Assembly: GCA_012656075.1 (NCBI GenBank)
Contig: JAAKBF010000087.1
Coordinates: 124,001-188,000, forward strand
DNA length: 64,000 nucleotides
DNA from: Phytophthora hibernalis
Taxonomy: Eukaryota; Oomycota; Peronosporomycetes; Peronosporales; Peronosporaceae
Direction of reading: 5' to 3'
The notes under the pieces are model-generated. The model worked only from the letters and a program-made list of their open reading frames with translations. It was not told the origin of the DNA and searched no databases. Within the stretch, counting starts at the first letter, position 1. Every line of letters begins with the position of its first letter. This document shows positions 10,744-21,143 of this stretch, one piece after another. Position numbers and translations under genes: made by a program.

Positions 10744-12902
10744 GATTTAGTTAGCGTAGAAGATTAAAGTATGTTGCTGCTGCTTTTCAGCGACAGCAGT
10801 GCTAAAGAGCATTCAATAATTTATCAGCAGTAGAAAAATGTTTTACTACCACATTGTTAAGAAATAGGCGGAATTCACCGTCGGTGAATTCCGCCAATTC
10901 TTAATTCATTTGGTGCACTCTGCGCAAGACTGAATGTCATTTTATTGACATACAGTCTTGCGCAGAGTGCACCTAATTTCTTAACAATGTGGTAGTAAAA
11001 TATTTTTCTAAAGCTAAGCTGAAAGAAAACTCAGGTCCTGCGATACCGATTTACCTTGGGAACGCACTTGGATGTAACTTAGTTATTAATCAGTTGATCT
11101 TCTCATAGCCGACGCTCCACATCGACAGGGGTCTGAATAAAAATTCAATATTACTAAAATCAATTTTTCTAAATATAAAACGGATTATTGGGATTTTCAG
11201 AAACAATATAATACGAAATTGGACCAATATTTGCAATACAATTTACAAAAATAAGTTCATACAGTTTTCAAGTGGTCGATCAAACAGGCGTGTCACTTTT
11301 TTCGCAATACAAACTTGTACCGTACTTATATGAGACTGCGGCGAACAAAATGATACTTATCCACCATTTAGAGCTATCGAGATAGTCGACTTTAAAGTTG
11401 ACCGCCTGTTTTTCGTACCTAGCCGAAATTTTAAATTGCTGTTGTCTTTTTAACTCTTTCAAAGTGTAACACTACTCTCTTTCGATTGCTTTTAACAAGA
11501 GCTTTCCGATAATACACTTTTCACAAAAGTTGATAAGATATTGCGACCACCAGCCAACAAAAATGTTCCGGGAATGAAAATCGAGATATTTTTTTCAGAG
11601 CGTGCCACTTCACCAATTCTTAACATTTTGCAGTGGACAAGAGCTCAAAATGAGCACAAGACGCCCCTCGTGCGAGGGGTGTGCCTAAATCGCGATTCGT
11701 ACTTTGGTTGATAAGTATCATTTGGTTTGAAGCAGCATATTATGCTGTCGGCGAATTTTGAGCGGATCATGTTTGTCAGATGAGATGTGAATATGTTAGC
11801 TTCACTAAAGGTTGCGGCGTTGTGCTCTAATACAGAAATTGCAGTATTTGCGGCAATTTTTATTTTTATTATTGTTTGATGTCATACTACCCTTGTTATT
11901 ACTGCAGAAACGATAAAGTAATACTGAATTGGAGAACCCCTCACATCGATAGCTACTTTCTGACGCGGTCACATCTTCAAACGCTTCGTTATAAAATAAG
12001 TTGGTGTTGGTGCGGCTGCCAGGCAAGATGCCCATATCGTTGCGGGAAAATGAGGTCGCCGGATCATCCAAAACTGGCCGACAGCCACACACTTGGGTGC
12101 CTATGCGCTTCGCAGGGCTGGTAGAAGGTTTTCCATTAACCAACTGAAGAAATCCTGTAGCAGCAATCCGCTCATCAATAGGCGCCGCTGCCATTGCCGC
12201 TTGCATGAAGGCGTTAATCTCGATGTCATGCAGTCGACTTATCACGTGGGCAAACGCCACATATCCGTGAGTAACAACCAACACACGTCCGAAGCGCCCC
12301 CGCCTACGTTACCAAGGTAGGTGCTGATATCCGTCATAAGAGAATCGCACGTCATATTGGGCGGACGTGTTCTCAACCAGGCGCTAGGTTGTGTGTGATA
12401 CACCAGGAGCACCGGGGACGAGAGCGTTCGCTCGCTTAACGCATTCGCCCAGCTCCTTGATGTTCCAGTCGATGCTAAACACCAGTGGCTGAGTTTCGAT
12501 GTTGCTAGCCTATGGTTCCGTCTTGAGGCGCACAAGTCAATCGCTATGTAGATAAATTGACAGCGATTACCGGAAATTTACCTTGCGCTTGGGCATTACA
12601 ACCACTGTCACTTGGGCGATTGCGGTCAGAATTGGTTGTGGGTGTCTGGAGCTCAAAGATGGAACAGGACGTGACCACAAGGAACTTTCTCGAGATTGTC
12701 GATAGACTTGCATTTGTCCGAGAAAGCGACAATACCGTTGGTCGAGAAAGTTCAATCGAGATTGTCACAAGGCCGTGCGCTAGCACTCTGAAATTCGAAT
12801 GAAATGGACGTGAGCTGCTTTGATTAAACACGTATCGGCATCATGTTTCTACAGGTTGCGGACGTCATAAGGTAAAATCAAAATGACGTGAATAGAGAAA
12901 CA
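10744..12902. other. Intergenic region with a MITE and an unassigned ORF pair
   Basis: Contains the MITE at 10833-11008, then AT-rich DNA to about 11800. Between 11900 and 12535 two minus-strand frames join if one base is added near 12285; the joined frame contains LVVTHGYVAF and a downstream NTNLFYNEAFEDV stretch. VTHG recalls the late motif of histidine phosphatases, but no RHG motif is visible, so no function is assigned. Confidence 0.3.
10833..11008. mobile_element. 176-bp MITE with 32-bp terminal inverted repeats and TA target duplication (Tc1/mariner-type)
   Basis: The ends are inverted repeats reading GAAAAATGTTTTACTACCAC and onward, with one mismatch over about 32 bp, flanked on both sides by TA. 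Two further hairpins lie inside: a 29-base EcoRI-centred palindrome around GGCGGAATTCACC, and a longer one with arms TGCACTCTGCGCAAGACTG around TATTGACAT. There is no coding capacity. TA duplication points to mobilisation by a Tc1/mariner-type transposase. The termini differ from those of the element at 43853. Confidence 0.8.
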
Positions 12903-14548
12903 TCGACGATGAATTTTCAGACAGTGACAACGATTCTTTCGACAGCGACGAAGCCTCTATCGACAGCTCGTCTCAGGAAGTGGATGGATCTGTGTCACAA
13001 AGGAGTTCTTCGCTATCTTCAGGATCTGCGGCGTTCAAAATTGGAAATGCTGTCAATGCCACGAGCACAATCGAGTCTACGTATGTGAACTGGGTTGGCA
13101 CCGCGCTGGACACCTCGTCCTCGACGGCATGTTACCGTGAAGCCCACATCGCGAAAGCATGCACTCGGTTTCGACGGAGAGCTTGGGACGTGTCGGGCCC
13201 AGTGTCCGTACTCGTACCCTCTTGAGTGCGGCCTTGAATGCATCCGGCAGAACGACGACTGTGCGCTCGCAGTCGTGACCAAGGTCTCGGTTGTGGTTCA
13301 ATCGACACTGTCCTTTGCCACACTCGGATTGTACGGCGACTTCAAATTGCTGGCGAAAGGCCTTCAAGTTGCAGTGAAGTGCGCCAGGAACATGTTGGGC
13401 TTAATCAAATCGCTGGCCAAGTACGTCCGCTCAACCAAGGTTTCCGACCCACAGGCTTTACAAGACAAATTGCTCGCCGTACTGTATCAGTCAGACAATA
13501 TTATCATTGACTTGCCGGTGACAATCTCTTCGTGCCTCGACATCAAGGTCGACGATAGCGTCAAGTTTGCGGACCGAGTTCTCATCACGGCTAAGTACAG
13601 CTTGAAAGAAGTTTTGGCTCATAACGACGTCATCGTTTCCAGTTGGGATGCGTTCACAGCTTTCATGAAGAATATCACACTCGGCGACTCGATTAGCTCC
13701 TTGAACGAGACTGAGATCACATCACTAAAGTCCGCAATGGAATCCAATTCTACGTGCGGATACGACATGAAGCGACTGCTAGATCGTGCATGGATGACCG
13801 TGGTAGATCTACGTAGGCAAGACCCGTTCATCTCGGAAGACGATATTCGTGTGGCTATGAGTCAATCGAACCTTATGCTCAGCGATATCCCCGTTGTGAC
13901 AAACAACTGCATGAACGAGCTTCTTGCCGAATCGGAAGAAGATACCGCCTACGCCATGCGTGACACGCTTCGCAAGACATTTGGAGGTATCGTAGACGAT
14001 CTCATCAGTTCCGGAACGAGCAACAACGGCACATTTATGAAGGCCGCGGACTATGTTTTCAAGGTTGCGGACAAGGCAGCGTCATTCTACGCTATTTGGG
14101 ATCTGTGGGGCGTAGCTAGTACGATTTCAGAGTACTTTCAGCCCATTTGCAGCCCCACGGAGCTCATTGGTGAAATTGACGACGGAATCGCAAAAAAGCA
14201 TTGGGGATGTCGATCGTTCAAGATGCCTTCAACAACAGTGATGGCGTGTGGACCAAGATCGGTGACGGTACTGTAACCATCACGTTCAAAAGTGTCGATA
14301 CTGAAGATGTGACCGTGAACATCAAGTCTGGCGGCGACAAGATCGACGAAGTGGACGTGGGAGCTGGAGAGATCGTGACGTGGACCTCGAATGTGACTGC
14401 ACTTGGAGGCAAGACATTGTATCTGGATCGGTGGCGTCCAGGTTTCTTGGGACTACCAGGGGCAGGAGGCGGTTCTTTGCTGCTTTGGGTCCCTAGATCT
14501 ACTCAGGGCGGCAACCTGCAGCTCACCGCGATGCTTAATGTTAGCTGA
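12903..14548 (+). pseudogene. Array copy 4 of the secreted family, 5'-truncated
   Basis: Family sequence begins inside the acidic linker (NIDDEFSDSDNDS) just after an in-frame TAG. No signal peptide, ATG or initiator motif is found upstream. From there all conserved modules are present: NATSTIESTYVNWVGTALD, the Cys cluster, STCGYDMKRLLDRAW, TNNC, PIC, and the C-terminal domain ending in NVS at 14548. Two frame changes occur, at about 13162 (two bases short where CCC is expected) and at 14192-14197 (A run one short). The missing 5' end is not a base-calling effect, so the copy cannot encode a secreted product unless an upstream exon exists that I cannot see. The 3' third is strikingly close to copy 1 at the nucleotide level. 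Confidence 0.75.
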
Positions 14549-14718
14549 TCTTAGTGGGTAGAAGTATCGGTACTACTACTCACGCAGATTTTCACTACTA
14601 CTACTACCTGATAGTACTTTACAAAAACGATCAAACAATTAATACATTTATTTTTAAAAATAATAGCCAATTTTGATCAACACAAATCACAATTTTTGTA
14701 AATATTCCATTTCCCCTG

Positions 14719-14733
14719 CATTCATTTTTTTAA
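14719..14733 (+). promoter_or_regulatory. Initiator-like motif of the methyltransferase gene
   Basis: GCATTCATTTTTTTA, followed by AATTCAAATTT, about 20-30 bases before the ATG at 14752. It matches the oomycete initiator pattern. Confidence 0.45.
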
Positions 14734-14751
14734 TTCAAATTTAAAATTTGA

Positions 14752-15851
14752 ATGACAACGCAGGGCAACGTCAAGGGGTTCGATGAGCTTGGACAGGAGA
14801 TCCTCTGGAGCTCTCGGGGGCAGCAGGTCATGATGCGGTGGGAGAAACAATACATGGAGCTGTGTGTGGACGCACTCGCTATCCAGTCGACGGACCGCGT
14901 GCTGGAAATCGGCTTCGGCTTGGCCTATTCGGCCTCTCGCATCCAGACATTCCGACCCAAAAGTCACACAATCATCGAATGCGACCGGGAGACGCTGCAA
15001 CGTGCTCAACAATTTGCATTTGGTCACAATAAAGTGGAAATAGTCGCGGATACGTGGCAACAGCAGCTACCAACACTGGACCAATTCGACTGTGTCTTTT
15101 TCGACGACTACCCACTGCCCGAACTGGAAGCAGGAGATTTGCATGGCAATAGTGGAGGGAACAGTCGACAACGGTGAGTTGCTGAGTAAAATAAAAGTTT
15201 AGATAAAGGGGTACAGTGGTAAACTAATGGTTGCTATTTTGCTGTTCGTAGCTCACGGTGGCACGAGTTTTGGATGTCGCACTGAAACACTGTACGGTTG
15301 GAGCGCGAATCTCGGGCTACCTGGCGCGGGACTTGGATTTGCACCGTCCTGGATGCAAAGTTGCAGTTACACGGGTGCAGGTTGACATCCCGGAAAATTG
15401 CAACTATTTCCCGCACAAAACCGCTTTGGTGCCGGTGATCACAGTAGTGGACCCGGTTGCTGCCGGTGGAGGTGGTGCTGAGGTCGAGTCGCTACTACCT
15501 TTACCTTGCTCGTCGACGAAGTTTCAGCGTGCTTTTGATAACGCAAACCTTGTTGGTCAAGTGGGGACCTTAAAATTTGCTCGGCAGCGAGAAAAGGTCG
15601 ACAAGATTCGAGAATTTTTACTCGCCCACGAAATGGATGCGCTTTCGTACGAGCAGCCAGACGAGTTTGAAGATAGGGACGGCCAAGGTAAAACAATGGA
15701 TGATGGAGTGCATCCAACGGGAATTATTGCGGAACGTGGGGAACACCACGAAGAAGGAGAATCAAAGCACTACAGCGACGCGCAGTCGCGACGGGATTTC
15801 TTGCAAACGCTGAGGAGAAAAGCTGCCACGTCCAAGCAAATGTTTGGGTGA
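14752..15851 (+). CDS. SAM-dependent methyltransferase of the RMT2/guanidinoacetate methyltransferase group
   Basis: The N-terminal part has VMMRWEKQYMELCVD, then the SAM-binding motif I (VLEIGFGLAYSA), motif II with HTIIECD, and the later acidic motif FDCVFFDDYPLPE, in the order found in guanidinoacetate methyltransferase and yeast Rmt2 (protein arginine N5-methyltransferase). Exon 1 is 14752-15173; a 78-base GT-AG intron (15174-15251) follows; exon 2 starts with SRWHEF. The frame breaks at the TTTT run 15268-15271; one more T rejoins it to LDVALKHCTVGARISGYLARD and on to the stop at 15849-15851. The C-terminal 60 or so residues are charged and low-complexity. It lies between array copies 4 and 5, same strand, and is unlikely to be functionally linked to them. 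The substrate cannot be told from sequence. Confidence 0.7.
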
Positions 15852-16866
15852 TTTCCCTCGCAATGCGACTACGATAATTTTTTGAGCAAGGGACTCCACG
15901 GTGGAGGGGTAGAAGCAGTTTCTGCAGCTGCGGCGTTGTAGTCGTCAGGTCGGACAGGATATTGGTGGTACATGTACAGCGGAGAGAGGCAACGGGATCA
16001 CATCATGCAGTCTAGGGAGACAAATTGGCGGTCCAGAACTTGCCGTGGTACCAGCAGTTCAGGTATTAACGTCGTCAAAGTATCTAAGTAGATTCAAGCT
16101 TAGCGCTCAATTGTACACTATACGAACGATTGCTGAGTTTGAGACGGCCTCACGACTTAATACCGGTACAGTAGCCTGAGCCAGGTTGTTTGTTGCATAC
16201 ATGTGTAGCTCACAGTGTAAACCTTCAACGAGGTCTCCATTGCGAGCCAAGGTTACTGTGCATGTACCCAGTGCTTGGTGTAGGCTACGTATGTTGGACC
16301 ACGATACGAGTAGTTAGTTCTGCAGGAACTCCTATGTCATGTAGTGAAGTGCCAATGGAATCGGCAAAAGCACAACGGTCTGCCCCGAATCTGCGTTTAC
16401 GTTGCCTTCAATGTGCTTAGCCCATTTATGGTCTTCCAATCCACGTTGGATAAGACCCTCGTCATGAGATGTGGAGGTTCTCATGGGTCGAAAGATTCAA
16501 AGCTCAGCCAACAGAATCAAGAAGTCGGACCCTCTCACTCTTGGCTGCGAAACCGGCAAATTTGTGCAATTTGTCGACCAGCTGGATGAAAATGTACTCC
16601 GAATATGTTAGTCAATGCCATAGATTTCTACCCGGGGCCGCCAAACGACTGGAAGAGCGCCCGTCGATTGCCCCGTGGTGATCTGTCGTCTCGTTTTTTC
16701 AACAAGATTCGTCGCTGCGCCGGAATGGTTCAGATTCGATACAAATATGAAGATTGGGTTAATGTCTGGGCTCACGACGCCCGCGAATCTACAAGTATTG
16801 AGACGGTCACCACGAACCAGCACGAGGAGCGTAGTGCATGCCCGCTTGAGTTTCTAACCCGGGATA
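15852..16866. other. Intergenic region with possible gene remnant
   Basis: A plus-strand stretch at about 16460-16610 reads DVEVLMGRKIQSSANRIKKS and continues to ...FVQFVDQLDENV before a stop. It looks protein-like but has no start and no recognised domain. The rest shows nothing. Confidence 0.3.
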
Positions 16867-16883
16867 TCATTCTTAATTTTGCG
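16867..16883 (+). promoter_or_regulatory. Initiator-like motif of array copy 5
   Basis: TCATTCTTAATTTTGCG, only about 30 bases before the ATG at 16900; the best match in the array to the full initiator plus flanking T-rich element. Confidence 0.5.
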
Positions 16884-16899
16884 ATCAATCGCTTAGCCC

Positions 16900-18733
16900 A
16901 TGGAAAAGTTGTTGGTGGTGCTTGTCTTCGTCTTCGTGGCAATTTTTAATGTTTCAGCTCAATCATTCACATTCAACGCAAGCGCAGCGTCCATTCCAGC
17001 CGCAACGGTGACCGCCGCCAACTATACAGTAAATGCTACCACAGACATCACTTTCCACTCAGCGGTTGCCGATGAGAACAGCGACGACGAGTCCGACGAC
17101 AGCAACGACAGCAACGATGGCAGCTCTTCAGACAGCAACGATGGCAGCTCTTCAGACAGCGACGATGACAGCGATTCCGAATTGGCAGTGGATTCATCGG
17201 GCTCCTCGAATGCAGGATTCACCATTGGCAACGCTCTCAACGCCACCAGTACGATTGAGTCCACATACAAGAACTGGATAGGCTCAGCTCTCGGCACCGC
17301 ACCTGACACGGCGTGCTACCGAGAAGCCCACATTATGAAGTCATGTCCGACCGGTTTCGACAGAAAGCTTGGAACTTGCTGGGCCCAGTGCCCTTTAATT
17401 ACCCGGTCGAGTGCGGTCTCGAATGTATCCGCCAGAACGACGATTGCGCGCTCGGGGTCGTGAGCAAGGTGTCGGCCGTAGCTCAGGCAGCTTTCTCTGT
17501 CGCTACGTACGGTGTATATGGTGAGTTCAAGCTGATGGCTAAGGGTATCCAGGTTGCGTTCAAGTGTGGCAAAGAGATGATGGGAATGGTCAAGTCGCTG
17601 TCCAAGTACGTTCGCACAGTCAAAGTTAATGATCCTCAAACCACACAAGACCAACTGCTGACAATGTTGTACCAGACCGATAACGTGGCCTTTGACGTCC
17701 CGGTGACTATCGCTGCCTGTTTAGGCATCAAGGTGGATGAACAAATCAAGACTGCTGACAGGATTCTCAACACAGCCGAGCTCGCTTTGAAGGAAATCAT
17801 CACCAACGGCGCTGCTATTGTTTCCAGTTGGACTGCATTCACGGGCTTCATGAAAAATATCACGCTGGGCGAGACAATTTCTTCTTTGAACGAATCGGAC
17901 ATTACTTCTTTGGAGTCCGCACTGAAATCCAACTCGACATGTGGATACGACATGAAGCGGTTACTCGACCGCACATGGATGACCGTGGCTGAAATGCGCC
18001 GGCAGAACCCATCGATTTCCGAGGACGATATTCGCGTCGCGGTAAGTAAGTCAAACCTCGCGCTGTACGAAATTCCTACCATGACCAACAACTGCATGGA
18101 GGAATTGATTGCAGAGTCGGACGAGGCCACAGCTTACAAGACACGAGATACGCTGCGGAAGGGAATTGGGGGTATTATGGACGACTTGATCAGTTCAGGA
18201 ACAAGTAACAACGGCACGCTTCTGACGGCTGGGGAGTATGTGTACAAAATCGCTGATAAGGTTGCAACCTTTTACGCTGTTTGGGAGAGGAAAAACATTG
18301 GCGGCGTGATTTCCGAGTTCTTCCAGACCATTTGTGGTCCTACGGAATTCATTGGCGATATTGATGATGGGACTGCTGAAGAAGCCTTGGGCTTGACGAC
18401 GGTGGACACTGCTTTCAACAACAGTGCTGGAAACTGGACTAAGATCGGTGACGGTACTGTGACGATCAACTTTCAAAGTACTGATACGGAGGACGTGACT
18501 GTCAACATTAAGTCGGGAGGCAACAAATTCGACAAGGTGGCGGTCGCAGCGGGTCAGACTGTGACGTGGACATCGAACGTGACGGCTTTGGGGGAAAGAC
18601 TCTTTATCTGGACCGGTGGCGTCCGGGATTCCTGGGTCTTCCCGGAACTGGTGGCGGTTCGTTGTTGGTGTGGGTTCCGCGTTCTACCAAGGGCGGTAAC
18701 CTACAGCTCCATGCGATGCTCAATGTGAGTTAG
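16900..18733 (+). CDS. Secreted Ser/Asp-linker, 12-Cys protein, array copy 5 (two apparent frameshifts)
   Basis: The ATG at 16900 opens a clear signal peptide (MEKLLVVLVFVFVAIFNVSA). The linker holds a perfect repeat of SNDGSSSD units (17101-17190). Family modules follow: NATSTIESTYKNWIG, ACYREAHIMKSCPTGF, GTCWAQCP, ECGLECIRQNDDC, the helical body, STCGYDMKRLLDRTWMTVAE, PIC replaced by TIC, and the beta domain. The frame shifts at the TTT run 17394-17396 and at the G run 18590-18594; one added base in each restores the family sequence through LYLDRWRPGF to NVS and a stop at 18731-18733. Probably functional if the runs are under-called. Confidence 0.75.
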
Positions 18734-19271
18734 TACATGTATGTAGAGGGAATCTGTGAAGTGTAGTGTGAGGAATTTTGATCCAAATAATATTATAATT
18801 TATCGACTAGGGATGACAGTCTCTTTTAGAATACCGGGCTAGAAGGGTTATAATACATGTACTACCGTAGTACTTCGAAGTATGTATTTTAATATGGTTA
18901 AAAGTCTTACTAAAGTTTTGAGTTTCGAAAAGTTTTGAGATAACTAAAGTTTTGAGTTAACTAAAGTGTTGCCGAACACGGCCCAATTGAAACGTTATCT
19001 ATGTTTTGAGGTAAGTTTTTCTCTCGAACAAGGCGCTGCACCAGATATATTTTTGCTAGCTTTTATCACGTTCGGGCAACCCACGATGCCTGAACCTTCG
19101 TGTGTGCTGCACCACGCACAAAAGACTGATCTGAATGTCGCCACTTTGATTGGGAAAGACTCTCATGAAACTGGTGTTCATTTAGCGTAAGCTTAAACCG
19201 GCAACTTCAGTTGAAAATGGTACCACATCGATCGTGGCGCGCCATGCATGTCTTGTCCAAGGTTGCTTCTT
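18734..19271. other. Intergenic, no gene; short TTTTGAGTTA-type repeats
   Basis: At 18900-18970 the phrase ACTAAAGTTTTGAG recurs two to three times. No coding feature is supported. Confidence 0.4.
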
Positions 19272-19525
19272 TTACCAACCCCAGCCGTAACCACCCCAAC
19301 GACGACCCCATCCCCTCCCCAGCCACCGCCCCAGCCACCTCCCCAGCCGTAGCCACCCCAAGGTCCACCCCATCCCCACTCCTTCTTCTTCCCGTCGACG
19401 GGATTTCCAGCTGCAGGAGCCGCCTCGGCCGGCGTAGCTGCAGCACGCAGAGCAGGTTGGTCGGCAGCAGCAGAAACGCTCGCGACCGCAATCACAGCGA
19501 TAACAGCAAACGGAGCGAGCTTCAT
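19272..19525 (-). CDS. Small secreted Gly/Trp-rich protein
   Basis: The ATG at 19525 opens a signal peptide (MKLAPFAVIAVIAVASVSAA). An Ala/Pro-rich spacer follows (ADQPALRAAATPAEAAPAAG), then a Lys patch and a tail of WGWGGPWGGYGWGGG-type repeats. The frame appears to leave the repeat at the C run 19312-19315; one added base lets the Gly/Trp/Tyr repeat continue to WGGYGWGW and a TAA at 19272-19274, about 85 residues in all. It is the only minus-strand gene inside the array. Gly-rich secreted proteins in oomycetes are often wall-associated, but that role is inference. Confidence 0.6.
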
Positions 19526-21082
19526 CTTGACAATTCGCAGACGGGTGTTGCTGGAGCTTTCGTTGAGGCAAATTGCGCTGTGGTGAATTCGTCTGCCGCT
19601 CGAAAGTATGTACTTCATGTTGGATAACCCGTTGCTTTCTCCTGGAAATCCGAGATGCGCGTCTACTTCTGTCGTGGTCTATCGTTGATCAATAACAGAA
19701 CATTCCGGTCAATAGCAAGTTGAGTCACTACATAATCAATGTAATTTACGAGCAAAACATCTTTTAAAAACAATAGTATTTGATTAATTTTATAAAATAG
19801 TATTTACTCGAAAGAAGAAAAAACATAAACGATAAACTACTAAGTTACCGGTGAAAATGTTTTTGTGTTATTTGGTTCATACTTCAAAGTATTTATTTTA
19901 ACCGTTTCATGTACTAAATTTGATGTTGTGGGTTTCGTTAGTTAATAGAATAACAGTGCGCCACGGGCACAACACCATAGGTGATACAAGCTCACAACAC
20001 GTATTGTTGAGCGCCGTTGTCTCCTATGTTGTGACGACGAGTGTGGTGTCGTTCGCGTAGTTCGTATGCTTGCTGGTCTCCGTGGGCTAACTCTGCAGCG
20101 CCATTGCTGTGTCGGCGCGTCGAAATTCATGAGACAGTCCCCTGGTCGCGTCTCACTTTTGGCTGAAGCAAGGCAACGTGGTGGTACCGAACAGAAGCTG
20201 TAATCATAATGTTCTGATCACTTCCCGCCGACTGTAGCAGCGATTAGAAAACGGGAAAACGATGTCCGTAAAAAGCAATGGCAGCAAAACACAAATAAAT
20301 GCAGCAAAGGCTTCAAACATCGTCTCCACAAACTGTGTCATGAAGATTTAGTTGGTAAGGCTGCGTGCGAAGACGCTGCAAAGTGCAGGTCCTGTTTGAG
20401 ACGAGTGCAATCTGAGACGGAGAAGCGGGACTGTGAACAGTGTTCACGGCACATCTGAATCGCGAATCCTGCAGTTTGCGTCTTTTGTGGTTTGAAAACG
20501 AACAACAAAAAGATCGGCGGCAAGTATAATCGGAACTTGTGGGCTTTGGATGCCGTCGGCATAGTGGACGATCGATTTTTAACTTAAAAGTTATCGTGGT
20601 TGTTATTGAATACAAGGCGCACAGCCAAGCCAAGACCATCTATTAATAACTGCAGCAACTGACAGAAGGGATTATGTCGAAGTCGTGTACATTACCCGGT
20701 GATTTACCGGTACTAAGCTTAGTACTATTTATTGAAATATATTATATTTTAATACATGTGGTACAATAGTGGTGACCAGTATTAATTCCTACTTCTTGAA
20801 GTACAGTTTTAGTTAATCCGACGACGTCTAGGGTGCAACGAATTTGACATATTAATACACATTAACGTTATCTTTCCCATGTTTCTTGCTTGCTCGACCT
20901 CTCCTGACAGCTTTGCTTGCGTGTGCATGTATCAACATAGGGTCAACCCGTCGTCTAGCGAACAGTAAATGGCTCGCGGCACGCGCGCCAGCAAACTTCT
21001 GCACCTAGACGGACGTTAATCCGACGACGACGTCTTGGGTATCAACGAACTACATGTACATGTAGACATACACACCGTGCAC
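19526..21082. other. Intergenic, 1.5 kb, no convincing gene
   Basis: A plus-strand open stretch without ATG at about 20230-20455 encodes a basic, Cys-containing peptide (CRSCLRRVQ and CEQCSRH), possibly a zinc-binding remnant of a transposon. Nothing else is recognised. Confidence 0.3.
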
Positions 21083-21097
21083 TCACTTTCATTTTGC
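21083..21097 (+). promoter_or_regulatory. Initiator-like motif of array copy 6
   Basis: TCACTTTCATTTTGC, 61 bases before the ATG at 21144. Confidence 0.45.
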
Positions 21098-21143
21098 AGG
21101 TCATTTACCATTTACAGAAGTCGCTACGGCCAGTGCTCGTGAG

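Noticed and set aside
11805..12535. Histidine phosphatase gene
   Set aside because: Only a VTHG motif; the essential RHG motif and a continuous frame are missing.
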